Assembly: GCA_031292485.1 (NCBI GenBank)
Contig: JARLHA010000005.1
Span: 37,487 to 101,486, forward strand
Reading direction: 5' to 3'
Origin: Mucilaginibacter sp.
GTDB lineage: Bacteria; Bacteroidota; Bacteroidia; Sphingobacteriales; Sphingobacteriaceae
Length of the DNA stretch: 64,000 bases
Shown: one piece after another, positions 16,106 to 26,267 of the stretch
Layout of the letters: each line of letters begins with the position of its first letter
How positions within the stretch are numbered: position 1 is the stretch's first letter
Made by a program: the position numbers and the translations under genes
The notes under the pieces: model-generated
The model's database searches: none
Told to the model about the DNA's origin: nothing
What the model saw: only the letters and a program-made list of their open reading frames with translations

Positions 16106-18463
16106 ATGAAGCACTTTTTCGTATTTCTGTTAGCACTTTCAAATTTTCTTTGCATATCCACCGGTCATTCACAATCCAGGCCGGCTCAAGCTGAAAACCG
16201 GCAATGGAACGCTAATTGGATAGCCGCGCCCAATGATCCCGGGGATACCTATGGCGTATACTATTTTCGCAAAAGCATTGATCTTAATGCTAAACCTGCT
16301 TCCTTTATTGTACATGTATCTGCCGATAACCGCTACAAATTATATGTCAATGGCACGCTTGTATCGCTCGGCCCTGCACGCGGCGATACCTATTTCTGGA
16401 ACTATGAGACGGTTGACCTCGCGCCGTATCTTTCTACAGGTAAAAACATCATAGCTGCACTTGTTTGGAACGAGGCTCAATACCGGCCCGAAGCTCAGAT
16501 ATCGGTACGAGCGGCGTTCATCTTGCAGGGTAATTCGGCTAATGAAGAAGTGCTTAACGCCAACAATACATGGAAATGCATTCGCGACGCAGGCCACAGC
16601 CCGGTTCCCGGGTTCTTTTTTGCTGCCAGTAAAGGCGAAATGGTGGATATGAACCAGGCGGTTAAAGGCAATTGGACAGCTATAACGTATGATGATAGTA
16701 ACTGGCCCAACGCGGCTAAAGTAATGGATGGAAAACTTAAGGGTATGAGCTGGGGTATAGACTGGGCGTTGGTACCTTCGACACTGCCAGCACGGGAAAT
16801 GACGTACCAGCGCATCCCAAAACTCCGCAATGCTTTTGGCATAAGCGTTCCGCCAAACTTTCCGGGTGAGAAAGCTCAGGTAACCATCCCGGCAAATACA
16901 ACGGCCACTTTACTAATGGATCAAACCTTTGAAACCAATGCTTATGTAACCTTAAATTTTAGTGGCGGAAAGGATGCAGGGATATCATTAGGCTATGCGG
17001 AAGCACTTTACGACAAAGGCAGCCATGGCACGCGTAAAAGCAACCGTAATGAGGTTGATGGTAAGGACTTTATAGGGCGGATAGACAGCCTTATCGCAGA
17101 TGGCAGTACCGGGCAATCATTTACTACCTTAAATTTTAGAACGTTTCGATATATCAGGCTTATCGTTCAAACCAAAAATGAGCCGCTGACCATCGACGAC
17201 CTTTATGGCACATTTACCGGTTATCCTTTCAAACGCACAGCGGTATTTAATACGGACAATACCGAAATAAAGCAAATACTGGATATCGGCTGGCGTACTG
17301 CCAGGCTTAACGCCTGGGAAACTTATACAGACTGCCCCTATTATGAACAATTACAGTACATTGGTGACACAAGGATACAGGCGCTGATATCTTATTATAA
17401 CACCAGCGACGACCGGCTGGCACGGAATGCGCTTACCCTGATGGACCATTCACGCATTGCTGAGGGCGTTACCAGGAGCTGCTACCCAACAAAAGGTACG
17501 CAGATCATATCAACGTTTTCGCTATGGTATATCTGCATGCTCCATGATTACTGGATGTATCGTAACGATAATGATTTTATAAAAAACAAATTAGTTGGCG
17601 AACGGGCAGTGCTGGATTTTTTCAGCAAATACCAGCAGCCTGACGGCTCATTAAAGGATACCCCATACTGGGCATTTGTTGACTGGGCCGGAAATTTGGC
17701 AGGAGACGTTAAAGTCTCAGACGGCAGCGCGGCGATTTATGACCTGCAATTACTTTGGGCTTACCAATGGGCTGCTGAAATGGAAGCCAAAATAGGCCTG
17801 CAGGATTACGCGCGTATTTACCATCAAAAAGCGGCACAGTTAAAGGCCACCATACAGCGCAAGTATTGGGACCCGGCCAAACAATTGTATGCTGATACCA
17901 AAGAAAAAACCGGCTACTCGCAGCATGTTAACTCACTCGCCATACTTACCGGCATGGTACCCAATGCAGCTATGCCTGCACTGGCAAATAAACTACTGAA
18001 TGACAATATGTTAACACAATGCACCATTTATTTTAAATATTACCTGCACCAGGCACTAATAAAAGCCGGCCGGGGGAATGACTATATGGAATGGCTTGAT
18101 GTATGGCGCAACAACATAAAAATGGGCATGACTACATGGGGCGAAGTATCCGACTTGCAAAACACACGTTCAGATTGTCATGCGTGGGGTGCAAGTCCGA
18201 ATATTGAGTTTTTCAGAACGGTATTGGGTGTCGATAGCTATGCCCCGGGGTTTGCTAAAATAAAAATAGAGCCGCATTTGGGTACTTTAACAAATGTTAG
18301 CGGCGACATACCTCATCCCAACGGAAAAGTATCTGTGAGCTACAGATTAAAACACGGCAAATGGCAAATAAATATTATACTACCAGAAAAAACCTCAGGA
18401 ATATTTATTTGGAAATCGAAAACCTATATACTAAAAGGTATTTCGAATAAGTTTTTACTTTAA
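16106..18463 (+). CDS. GH78 alpha-L-rhamnosidase-like enzyme
   Basis: 785 aa, secreted (signal 1-22, HSQSRP after). The N-terminal beta domains (30-380) include the sugar-binding-like step ADNRYKLYVNGTLVSLGPARGD. The six-hairpin catalytic domain has DCPYYEQLQYIGD (409-421), where Glu 414 matches the GH78 general acid region, and the C-terminal signature TTWGEVSD plus SDCHAWGASP. It should remove terminal alpha-L-rhamnose or a like sugar in the periplasm or outside. It is the only plus-strand enzyme gene of this end of the locus and converges on the LacI gene (19-bp gap). An operator sits at its promoter. Confidence 0.88.
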   Translation: MKHFFVFLLALSNFLCISTGHSQSRPAQAENRQWNANWIAAPNDPGDTYGVYYFRKSIDLNAKPASFIVHVSADNRYKLYVNGTLVSLGPARGDTYFWNYETVDLAPYLSTGKNIIAALVWNEAQYRPEAQISVRAAFILQGNSANEEVLNANNTWKCIRDAGHSPVPGFFFAASKGEMVDMNQAVKGNWTAITYDDSNWPNAAKVMDGKLKGMSWGIDWALVPSTLPAREMTYQRIPKLRNAFGISVPPNFPGEKAQVTIPANTTATLLMDQTFETNAYVTLNFSGGKDAGISLGYAEALYDKGSHGTRKSNRNEVDGKDFIGRIDSLIADGSTGQSFTTLNFRTFRYIRLIVQTKNEPLTIDDLYGTFTGYPFKRTAVFNTDNTEIKQILDIGWRTARLNAWETYTDCPYYEQLQYIGDTRIQALISYYNTSDDRLARNALTLMDHSRIAEGVTRSCYPTKGTQIISTFSLWYICMLHDYWMYRNDNDFIKNKLVGERAVLDFFSKYQQPDGSLKDTPYWAFVDWAGNLAGDVKVSDGSAAIYDLQLLWAYQWAAEMEAKIGLQDYARIYHQKAAQLKATIQRKYWDPAKQLYADTKEKTGYSQHVNSLAILTGMVPNAAMPALANKLLNDNMLTQCTIYFKYYLHQALIKAGRGNDYMEWLDVWRNNIKMGMTTWGEVSDLQNTRSDCHAWGASPNIEFFRTVLGVDSYAPGFAKIKIEPHLGTLTNVSGDIPHPNGKVSVSYRLKHGKWQINIILPEKTSGIFIWKSKTYILKGISNKFLL

Positions 18464-18482
18464 GCAGGCTTTAAAAAATAAG

Positions 18483-19547
18483 TTACAGTTCTGCTGCCGC
18501 CTTACTGGTAATCACAGTCGTATTTTTTGCCGGAGCAGATGAGCTCCGGATGTTAAGCTCGGTAGAAAGCGTAATGGTTTTAACAGATTTGTCTTTAATA
18601 GGTGAATTCAGCTTGCTCAATAAAGTTGTGATCACATTATCGGCTATCTGAACAATGGGCTGTGCGATTGCTGAAATGGGAGGCGTAAACAATTGAAAAA
18701 CCTCATAATCGTCAAACGACACAACGGCTATATCATCAGGCACTTTTATGCCTAATTCACTAAACAGGCGGAGACCACAAACGCCAATGTGGTTGGTGCC
18801 AAATAATATAGCATCTACATCGTCCTTGCGTTTCTTCAAAAATGTCCTTATCGGATCCATGATGACATCATTATCCCGATTAAACAATACTTCTTTCACA
18901 ATGGGTTTTAAATTGTGCTCTTTTAAAGCATTCTTATACCCCTGCAGGCGCTGGGTTAACTGTGCCTGCGATGATAAAAAAGAGACATATGCTATATTTT
19001 TATACCCCTGGCTTATTAAATGCTGGGTAGCATTATAGGTACTAAAAAGATTATCAACAACCACATAATCTGCGTTAACATTCTCCAGGTTACGGTCAAA
19101 TAATACCACGGGGAAACCTGCTTTTATCAATGAGTTGATATCATCTTCGATACCTTCAGGCGGCGCAATAATATAACCATCCACGTGCCTGTCGCGGTAC
19201 ATTTCAATAAGGTCTTTGGTCTTCTCGGTATTATTATCCGTACTGCAATAAATTATTTTATAACCATTATTATAAGCGCGGTCTTCTATTAACCTGGCGA
19301 TACTTGCAAAAAATGGATTGGCGATATCTTCCACCATTAAGCCGATAATATTTGATTTGCCTGTACGCAGGCTCTTTGCCAGAGGGTTCGGTTTATAGCC
19401 AACCTCCTCTACAAATTTTAAAACACGCTCCACTAATTCAGCCCCTATTCTTTTTTCCTGGGCCCTGCCGTTCAGGATAAAAGAAATGGTTGTTTTGGAT
19501 ACGTTTAAGCTGTTGGCAATATCAACTATAGATAATTTTTTCTTCAC
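18483..19547 (-). CDS. LacI-family transcriptional regulator
   Basis: 354 aa. Residues 3-50 are the LacI helix-turn-helix (SIVDIANSLNVSKTTISFILNG), followed by the hinge region (KPNPLAKSLRTGKSNIIGLM) and a periplasmic-binding-like sugar domain (DIANPFFASIARLIED, then VVSFDDYEVFQLFTPPISAI). It is the last gene of a minus-strand run after the MFS importer. The recurring TTGCTAAATCGATTTAGCAA palindrome in the locus is the expected form of a LacI operator, so this protein is the prime candidate to control it, with a mannose-derived or other sugar as effector. A weak copy lies before its own gene. Confidence 0.93.
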   Translation of the reverse strand: MKKKLSIVDIANSLNVSKTTISFILNGRAQEKRIGAELVERVLKFVEEVGYKPNPLAKSLRTGKSNIIGLMVEDIANPFFASIARLIEDRAYNNGYKIIYCSTDNNTEKTKDLIEMYRDRHVDGYIIAPPEGIEDDINSLIKAGFPVVLFDRNLENVNADYVVVDNLFSTYNATQHLISQGYKNIAYVSFLSSQAQLTQRLQGYKNALKEHNLKPIVKEVLFNRDNDVIMDPIRTFLKKRKDDVDAILFGTNHIGVCGLRLFSELGIKVPDDIAVVSFDDYEVFQLFTPPISAIAQPIVQIADNVITTLLSKLNSPIKDKSVKTITLSTELNIRSSSAPAKNTTVITSKAAAEL

Positions 19548-19564
19548 TTTAAATAAGTTCTTAT

Positions 19565-19572
19565 CAAATATA
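19565..19572 (-). promoter_or_regulatory. Probable promoter core of lacI-type gene
   Basis: TATATTTG on the minus strand, an exact TAnnTTTG match 17 bp before the start codon of the regulator gene. It would give the regulator its own transcript besides read-through from the importer gene. Confidence 0.4.
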
Positions 19573-19623
19573 AGCGGTAATATAAGTCATATTTTTTTAA
19601 ATTAAACTTTTTGTCCGATTTAT

Positions 19624-19643
19624 TTATAAATCAATTTAGCTTA
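19624..19643. promoter_or_regulatory. Weak LacI-type operator before the regulator gene
   Basis: TTATAAATCAATTTAGCTTA keeps the central AAATC and ATTTAGC of the locus motif but loses the outer bases. It overlaps the stop of the importer gene and would allow autoregulation. Confidence 0.35.
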
Positions 19644-20877
19644 TCACTGAACGGTTTAAACGAGGGTATAAAAAGCCAAATAAAAATATCACCATATAAC
19701 ATATTATCGGCAAATAATATGCGGTAGCAACATTACGATCAGCCACCCAACCCATTAAAAAAGGAAACAGCCCGCCACCAACCACCCCCATAACGATAAA
19801 CGATGAAGCCTGCTCGGTTGATTTTCCTAAATCCTTCAATCCCAGGCTGAAAATGGTGGGGAACATGATGCTGAAAAAGAAATTGATCATGATCAGCGCT
19901 ATGAACGACACTGTTCCCAAATTTTGAGCGACAATCAGGCACATGATGATATTACAAACCGCAAAGATCCAAAGCAATTTGTTTGGGGCCACAACATAGC
20001 GCATCAGCAACGTCCCCACCAAACGTCCTAAAACCATCATCGACATACTTAAACTAAAAAAATAGCTTGCCTTTTCGGACGTCAACCCCATAATATCATG
20101 TCCGTAGTTTACAAAATAAGCCCAGGTTCCGCCCTGCGCTGCAACATTAAACAGTTGAGCTATCGCCGCAAAAACAAAGTGTTTATGCTGAAATAATTTC
20201 TTCGGGATGTGTTCAGCTCCACCAACTGCATAGGAGTCAACAGCCACCGAATGCGGATCCTTAAGCGCCGGCACCCTTACAAATGAGAACAAAACAGCAA
20301 CCAAAGCAATCGCAACCCCGATAACTAAATAAAGATTCCTGACAGCGATCAGGTCGTTCGAGTGTGCCTGTCCGGCTTTTAAAATAAAAAATCCCCCAAC
20401 CAGGGGGCCGATGATCCCGCCCAATCCATTAAAAAACTGAGAAAAATTTATACGCTGGTCGCTGCTGCGCTGGTCGCCTAAAGCCGCAACAAAGGGGTGA
20501 GCAACGGTTTCGAGCGTGGCTAGCCCGCAGGCCAGGACAAATAGCGCCAGCATGAAAAAGCCAAATGATTCGGCACTAGCAGCCGGCACAAACAGAAACG
20601 CGCCGGCTGAGTAAAGGCAAAGTCCCAACAAAACACCGCGTTTGTAGCCAAACTTTTTCATAAACAAACCGGCGGGGATACCCATTACGGCATATGCCCC
20701 AAATAAAGAGAACTGCACATAAGCCGACCGCGATTTGGAAATATGAAATACGTTTTGAAAATGCTTGTTGAGGGTATCGCCCAGCGATATGGCTATCCCC
20801 CAAAGCAAAAATAAAGAGGTTACAAATAGCAGGATCACAAAATATTTACGCTCCGTAAAATTGGGCTTGGCGTTCAT
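19636..20877 (-). CDS. FucP-like MFS sugar importer
   Basis: 413 aa, 12 predicted membrane helices. Typical FucP/GGP-type features: LLWGIAISLGDTLNKHFQ in helix 1, GAYAVMGIPAGLFMKKFGYKRG between helices 2 and 3, and the FFNGLGGIIGPLVGG step in helix 5. These are proton-coupled inner-membrane symporters for monosaccharides. It follows GH2 and precedes the LacI gene on the same strand, so it probably takes up the monosaccharide released by the locus enzymes. The substrate cannot be read from the sequence. Confidence 0.88.
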   Translation of the reverse strand: MNAKPNFTERKYFVILLFVTSLFLLWGIAISLGDTLNKHFQNVFHISKSRSAYVQFSLFGAYAVMGIPAGLFMKKFGYKRGVLLGLCLYSAGAFLFVPAASAESFGFFMLALFVLACGLATLETVAHPFVAALGDQRSSDQRINFSQFFNGLGGIIGPLVGGFFILKAGQAHSNDLIAVRNLYLVIGVAIALVAVLFSFVRVPALKDPHSVAVDSYAVGGAEHIPKKLFQHKHFVFAAIAQLFNVAAQGGTWAYFVNYGHDIMGLTSEKASYFFSLSMSMMVLGRLVGTLLMRYVVAPNKLLWIFAVCNIIMCLIVAQNLGTVSFIALIMINFFFSIMFPTIFSLGLKDLGKSTEQASSFIVMGVVGGGLFPFLMGWVADRNVATAYYLPIICYMVIFLFGFLYPRLNRSVIS

Positions 20878-20918
20878 CGTTCCAGGTATGTCAATTTAAT
20901 TGGTGCGTAAATTAATCG

Positions 20919-20937
20919 AAAACTTTTCAAAAGTTTT
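20919..20937. repeat. Inverted repeat upstream of importer gene
   Basis: AAAACTTTTCAAAAGTTTT, two perfect 9-bp arms around one base, 42 bp before the importer start and after the GH2 stop. It is AT-rich and without a following T run, so an operator is as likely as an mRNA element. Confidence 0.35.
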
Positions 20938-21012
20938 GAAATTCGTGTTTAATTATTTTATTTGACTCAACTACCTTTACACCTTACCTTTCATTCAAAA
21001 ATTTATCCCGTT

Positions 21013-23976
21013 TTATTTTAGTGGATTATTATACGGCTGCACCAATAACTTAATCTTGTCATTACCTAAAGCCTTTTCATCAAATTCAATCTTTATGTCT
21101 TTTGATTCTCCCTTCATCACCGAAAAATAATTATCGTTCATAATGGCCGGTAAAATTTGTTCACCGGTACTTGCTTTTACGGCCTGCACCCTGATAGCGA
21201 AAGCAGCGGCCGGCGTTGAGGTTGGGTTAGTAACCCTTACGTCAACGAAATATTTACCATCCTCATGTTTTACTGAATAAGATGTCTTTAAATCAACCTT
21301 TGGCAGGTTGTTAAGCGCGGTAAAATCAGTCCTTTTATTTCCGCGCCAGTAAAAGTTATCAGATACCAGCTTACCATTTTTGTCCGTTAGTTTTAGTTTG
21401 ATAAAATGCACATCGCTTAAACCGTTACTTTTAGGCTGACCTCCGTAAACTTCAAAATCCCATAGGGAATAGCCCCAGCCCGAACCGCGCTGCAGTCCCA
21501 GCATCCGCACATACCTTGCTTTCTCTTCGTCAAATGTAATTCGCTGTATGCCTGTGTGGCCATCTTCTGTTTCATAAACATCTTTCCAGTTTTTTGCATC
21601 GGCGGATACCTGTATTTTAAACGATCTTCCGAAGGCTTCTTCCCAATTGAGTTTTACGCCATTTACTACCTGTTCCTGCCCAAGGTCAACATAGATCCAT
21701 TCATTATCCGATTGGTTGCTGGCCCAGCGGCTGCCGGGGTTGCCGTCAGTTACCAGGGCAGGTTCGCCGCTGGCTGTTGACGAGGCAAAGGCGGGCTTGT
21801 TTAGCGCGAGGTTTTCCTGCTCTTGCGCAAAATTGATCGTGAAGCAATTGGTAGCGGTATTTGCCGGGGCATCTACCATTTTCGATTGGCTGTATTGACT
21901 TACCAAAGTGCCGTCACTGTTATAAACTTCAGCCTGCGCAGTAAGACCTTGTTCGTCAAATCGGGTGGTGTTAATAACCTTTATAGAATTATTTACGGGG
22001 TTCCATTGGATATGCAAAGGCTCACAGGCTTTTTTCGCGCCCCAATAAGCGCCGGTAAGGTCGTAATAGTAATCATAAGTTTGCCATACCAATGATGGAT
22101 AGGCTGATTGGCTCATCCAGGTCATGATGCCCGAGGCATCCTCCCATATATTATCTTCCCAGCCCTCATACATCGCTTTGTTGGTTTCGATGTTCAACAA
22201 TTGCGCTTTCCGGCAATAATCCTGTATGCCTGTAGCTTTCCCATATCGTTTTCCAATAGCGGCATCATAACGGTCGGGCCCGGCGTTGCCTGCGGAAGGG
22301 CCAAAAAAATGAAGGTTCCACATTTCATTGCGGGGCCACCATTTATCTTCGGGCATAAACTTTTTAAAGCTGTCAAAATTGGTGAATACGGCCGTACCTA
22401 TTTCGCTTCGCAATCCCCAACCCGGGTTACCGCCAAAACCATTGGGGGAGCGGCTGAAATACCAGCTCGGGTCGGAGTTTGTCCAGGGGCCGCTGCCTGT
22501 TAAATTTCCGGCATGTGAGTTAGGTTGGTAATACCTGTCGTTACCGTCAAAAGCACTTATATCCTCTTTTAACCAGCCGTTAAGCGGCGCCATGGGCGTT
22601 CCTTCATTATCACCGCACCAGATGGCGATAGACGGATGGTTTCTGAACCGTTTTATTTTTTCAACGGCATTCGCATTAAAAGTATTGATATCGTCGGGCA
22701 GGTTCGGAATGGAGTTCAACCAAAAATCATCCCAAACCATAATGCCGTATTTATCGCAGGCATCGTAAAACGCCTCGTCAGTTGTCGAACCTATCCAGTT
22801 ACGGATAATGTTAAAGTTCATTTCTTTATGGAACCGCACTTTGGTATCATACTCATCACCACGACAGCGGAGCATATATTCGCTCATACCCCAGTTGCCG
22901 CCTTTTAAAAACACTTTTGTGCCATTTACATACACATGCAGCACACGCCCAACCGTGTCATAAGTGTATTTTTTAATGCCGAATTTAATTTCCTTTTCAT
23001 CGGAAACTATTTCCCCTACTTTTAAACTCAGCTTGCAGGTATACAGGTTGGGGTCACCGTAGCCATTGGGCCACCAAAGCCTGGGGCTATTGATTGCAAG
23101 TTCAGGAAAGCGTTTTTTGTCGATCCTGATATTTGCCGATCCATTAGCACTAACAAATACCTTTTCCGAAAATTGAATATTACCCGGGTTGATAACGCCG
23201 CTTACAACGCCCTGTTCAAAATTACCGGAGCTATTTTTGATCTTCATTTCGAGCGAAAGATCTGCCCGCGCGTTGGTGGGCAAGTCGGTTCGGATCCATG
23301 GGTCGTCTAATGTAAGGTTGCCTGTATTGGTCAAATATACATCGTCGGGTATCCCCATATTTAAGCCGGGTACATAGGGCATCCAATCCCAGCTCGCGCT
23401 CGGGATATAAGTGGGACTGGCGTAGTTTACGAGTGGTGTATGTGGCCAGTACACCAAAACAGCCAGTACATTTGCCCCGCTTTTATTAACTATACTGGTA
23501 ATATCGTATTTTCCACGCTGCATAAATCCGTCAAGGCTCCCTAATTTGGTACCGTTCAAAAAGATATCTGCATTGCGGTTTATTCCCTTAAAATTCAGCC
23601 AGATTGTCTTTTTTGTAAAACCAGCCGGAACTGCAAATTTAGTTCGGTACCAAAAATCCCGGTCGTATTTCTCTTTATCTACTTTGTAAATATTGTCGCC
23701 AAAATTGGGGTCTTTTTCTAGTCCTGCGGCCACGTATGATGAAAAAACGGTACCTGGTACAGTTGCTTTCACCCAGCCATTTACCTCAAACCCGGGTTTA
23801 TTGATGGCGTTGATATCTTTAACATCATCAGCAGGTTCCACTTTCCAGACAACAGCAGGATTGGTATCATTGAGATAAACAAGCCCGGGTTGCGCCTGAC
23901 TGCTTGTGTAAGCCAAAACACAAGCAAAGGCAAATAAAAATGGTTTATAATAACGGTGTATTAAACTCTTCATCAT
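21013..23976 (-). CDS. GH2 beta-mannosidase/exo-glucosaminidase-like enzyme with F5/8C domain
   Basis: 987 aa, signal 1-29. The GH2 sugar-binding domain spans 30-220, the Ig-like domain follows, and the TIM barrel runs about 345-650. Acid/base Glu 458 sits in CGDNEG and nucleophile Glu 525 in RSEIG. The barrel start (GIMVWDDFWL) resembles beta-mannosidases and exo-beta-D-glucosaminidases. Residues about 721-860 form an F5/8 type C (CBM32-like) domain (ENLALNKPAFASST, VDLGQEQVVNGVKL) inserted before the last Ig-like domain. It should cut terminal beta-mannose or glucosamine, a fitting last step on N-glycan cores. It starts 10 bp after the GH92 gene. Confidence 0.87.
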   Translation of the reverse strand: MMKSLIHRYYKPFLFAFACVLAYTSSQAQPGLVYLNDTNPAVVWKVEPADDVKDINAINKPGFEVNGWVKATVPGTVFSSYVAAGLEKDPNFGDNIYKVDKEKYDRDFWYRTKFAVPAGFTKKTIWLNFKGINRNADIFLNGTKLGSLDGFMQRGKYDITSIVNKSGANVLAVLVYWPHTPLVNYASPTYIPSASWDWMPYVPGLNMGIPDDVYLTNTGNLTLDDPWIRTDLPTNARADLSLEMKIKNSSGNFEQGVVSGVINPGNIQFSEKVFVSANGSANIRIDKKRFPELAINSPRLWWPNGYGDPNLYTCKLSLKVGEIVSDEKEIKFGIKKYTYDTVGRVLHVYVNGTKVFLKGGNWGMSEYMLRCRGDEYDTKVRFHKEMNFNIIRNWIGSTTDEAFYDACDKYGIMVWDDFWLNSIPNLPDDINTFNANAVEKIKRFRNHPSIAIWCGDNEGTPMAPLNGWLKEDISAFDGNDRYYQPNSHAGNLTGSGPWTNSDPSWYFSRSPNGFGGNPGWGLRSEIGTAVFTNFDSFKKFMPEDKWWPRNEMWNLHFFGPSAGNAGPDRYDAAIGKRYGKATGIQDYCRKAQLLNIETNKAMYEGWEDNIWEDASGIMTWMSQSAYPSLVWQTYDYYYDLTGAYWGAKKACEPLHIQWNPVNNSIKVINTTRFDEQGLTAQAEVYNSDGTLVSQYSQSKMVDAPANTATNCFTINFAQEQENLALNKPAFASSTASGEPALVTDGNPGSRWASNQSDNEWIYVDLGQEQVVNGVKLNWEEAFGRSFKIQVSADAKNWKDVYETEDGHTGIQRITFDEEKARYVRMLGLQRGSGWGYSLWDFEVYGGQPKSNGLSDVHFIKLKLTDKNGKLVSDNFYWRGNKRTDFTALNNLPKVDLKTSYSVKHEDGKYFVDVRVTNPTSTPAAAFAIRVQAVKASTGEQILPAIMNDNYFSVMKGESKDIKIEFDEKALGNDKIKLLVQPYNNPLK

Positions 23977-23986
23977 GAATAATTGT

Positions 23987-26200
23987 TTAGTTAAATGATG
24001 GCGGCGCTATTTTTGTCCCCCAGGTTAAATCAGGCTGATCTGATAAGGTGTAAGTAAGCGTCCCCCCATTTTTTATCGCGCCATAAGGTATCCAAGTGCT
24101 GTTCCACGGTTTGCCATTTATTTTGAGCGATGTTATATAAGGTGTATTTTCCGATCCGCCTTTTATCACCAGGGTTTTTCCCGTTCCCAGGTGTATTTTA
24201 ATGAGCGGGAATGACGGGCTGTTAACTGAAAAGCCTGCATAGCCCGGTATCATGGGATACAAGCCAATGCCGGCAAATACATACCAGGCGCCCATGGCCC
24301 CAAGGTCATCGTTACCTGGCAATCCGTTATCATGATTTGAGTAGGATTCCGCCATAATCCGGCGGATCAACGCCTGGCCTTTATATGGCGCTCCGGCCCA
24401 ATTGTATGCCCATGGCATCTGGAAATCAGGCTCATTGCCTGCGGCAAACCAATCCTGGCCATAATCGGCATTTAGTTTAGAAAAATCCTGATCCAGCCTT
24501 TCTTCTGCAAATTTCTTCCCACCAATTGTGTCGATCAGTGTTTTCAGGTCAAATGGCACCATCCAGAAATAGTTGGTATAACTGGATTCGCGCATATCAT
24601 CATTATAATTTTTCCAGGTACCATCCGGGTTACGCGATTGCAGCCATTTTCTTTCCGGATTATAGATGTTCTTCCATTTTTCAGCACTTTGTAAATACTT
24701 GCTGTACACTGATTTATTTCCTGTGGCTTGTAAAGAAAATTGCCCTATTGCAAAATCCGCTGAATTATATTCAAGACTCATGGACGCCTGCGCATAGCCT
24801 TTGGTTAGGTACTGTTCCAATTGGGGGCGCGTTAACAGGCCCTGCGATGTGGTACCGGGCACCTCAGCCCCTCTGCGCATAATTTCAAGTGCGGCTTTAG
24901 TATCAAAGTTTTTTGCACCGTAAGTATAGGCATTAGCCACTACTATTGAGGTTGGGTCCCCCTGCATAATACCCGTCTCCATGTTTACCATTACCCATCT
25001 CGGAAACCCTCCGCCTGACTGCCGGGCAAATTTTATAAGCGACTTCATCATATCACCGGTTTCTTTAGGGGCCAGCATGGCGATCAGCGGCGTTTGTGTT
25101 CGGTAAGTATCCCAGTTGCTAAATTCGGTATAGTTATTAAAGCCGACGGCTTTTTTAACTTTATTGTCAGCGCCAATATATTCGCCATTTACATCATTTG
25201 ATATACTTGGATGGATAAATGCGTGGTACAAATGCGTATAAAACTGCGTCGTCAAATCATCGCTGCCACCAAAAGCTTCTATTTTACCTAATTTGTTGTT
25301 CCAGGCATGTACCGCGTTATTTTTTACCGCTGCAAAATCCCAACTTGGGTTTTCTGCTTTTAAATTTTTCTTTGCATTTTTTATCGAAACGTACGATAAT
25401 CCAAATTTATATTGGATGGTTTTGTTCGAAGGAACCTTAAAGGTAAAATACGCCCCCGAGTTTGCACCACTATCCGCAATTGATGAAATATTAATTTTAC
25501 TGTCTTTCCACGTGCCTGATACGATGGGCACTACATCAAATTCGGCGGCAAAATAAATTTTATAAGCGGTGTTGATCCCGCAAAAGGAGCCGCCGTCAGC
25601 ATAACCCTCGCATTTGCCAGGGCCGGTAATCGTTATATGAGCATCATTTATTTTTGTTGCATTTATTCCCGATCCGATAATAATCGTAGCATGGTTGGCG
25701 GTATCTGAAAACCGGTACTGCGCCATCCCGGTTCTTTTTGTTACACTCAACTCGCAATCAATATTGCTGTTGCCTAAATTCACTTTATAGTAACCGGCCA
25801 TGGCCTTTTCGATGTGATATTGTGGATTAAAACCCTTCATATCGTTTGGTGAAACCACCAGATCGCCGTTTAAAGGCAGGGTGGGAAAATTGCCCATATG
25901 CGGACATCCGGCGCCGCTTAACTGGTTAACCACAAATCCCTTATTTTCATCAAAAAAAGTGGTAGTAAATTGCACCATGCCAAATGGGTAGGTGGCCCCA
26001 GGAAAAGTAAAGCCAGCCTCCAGGTACATTTCTTCCGGGCCTTTTCCTTTGCCCTTTGTGCCGATAACTGTGTTTACCTTTTCGGCATAATTGCCCCGGA
26101 TCCGGTCTGGGTTTTTAGTTTGTGCACCGGCGGTAAAAATTGTGGCCGGCAGTAATACAACGATCAATAATAAAATCAGTAATCCTTTTTTAATTTTCAT
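23987..26200 (-). CDS. GH92 alpha-mannosidase 1
   Basis: 737 aa, signal 1-25. The N-terminal beta-sandwich (37-270, with VNTVIGTKG) is followed by the (alpha/alpha)6 catalytic domain. The acid-bearing GNEPDF motif is at 588-593 (Glu 590) and GLPGNDDLGAMGAWYV at 626-641 supplies the Asp base pair. GH92 enzymes are Ca-dependent exo-alpha-mannosidases that invert. This copy lacks the HHVPFLYN step of the third copy (it has MPWAYN), which hints at a different linkage. It sits in one run with GH31 (67-bp gap) and GH2. Confidence 0.92.
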   Translation of the reverse strand: MKIKKGLLILLLIVVLLPATIFTAGAQTKNPDRIRGNYAEKVNTVIGTKGKGKGPEEMYLEAGFTFPGATYPFGMVQFTTTFFDENKGFVVNQLSGAGCPHMGNFPTLPLNGDLVVSPNDMKGFNPQYHIEKAMAGYYKVNLGNSNIDCELSVTKRTGMAQYRFSDTANHATIIIGSGINATKINDAHITITGPGKCEGYADGGSFCGINTAYKIYFAAEFDVVPIVSGTWKDSKINISSIADSGANSGAYFTFKVPSNKTIQYKFGLSYVSIKNAKKNLKAENPSWDFAAVKNNAVHAWNNKLGKIEAFGGSDDLTTQFYTHLYHAFIHPSISNDVNGEYIGADNKVKKAVGFNNYTEFSNWDTYRTQTPLIAMLAPKETGDMMKSLIKFARQSGGGFPRWVMVNMETGIMQGDPTSIVVANAYTYGAKNFDTKAALEIMRRGAEVPGTTSQGLLTRPQLEQYLTKGYAQASMSLEYNSADFAIGQFSLQATGNKSVYSKYLQSAEKWKNIYNPERKWLQSRNPDGTWKNYNDDMRESSYTNYFWMVPFDLKTLIDTIGGKKFAEERLDQDFSKLNADYGQDWFAAGNEPDFQMPWAYNWAGAPYKGQALIRRIMAESYSNHDNGLPGNDDLGAMGAWYVFAGIGLYPMIPGYAGFSVNSPSFPLIKIHLGTGKTLVIKGGSENTPYITSLKINGKPWNSTWIPYGAIKNGGTLTYTLSDQPDLTWGTKIAPPSFN

Positions 26201-26267
26201 TTTTTGTAGAGAAGTAAGCTGTTCATCAGCCGACGATGAATACGGGTCGTTAGCAAATAAAATTTCA

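Noticed and set aside
22108..22503. 131-codon plus-strand frame opposite GH2
   Set aside because: It overlaps the catalytic domain of GH2 on the other strand and has no promoter or domain.
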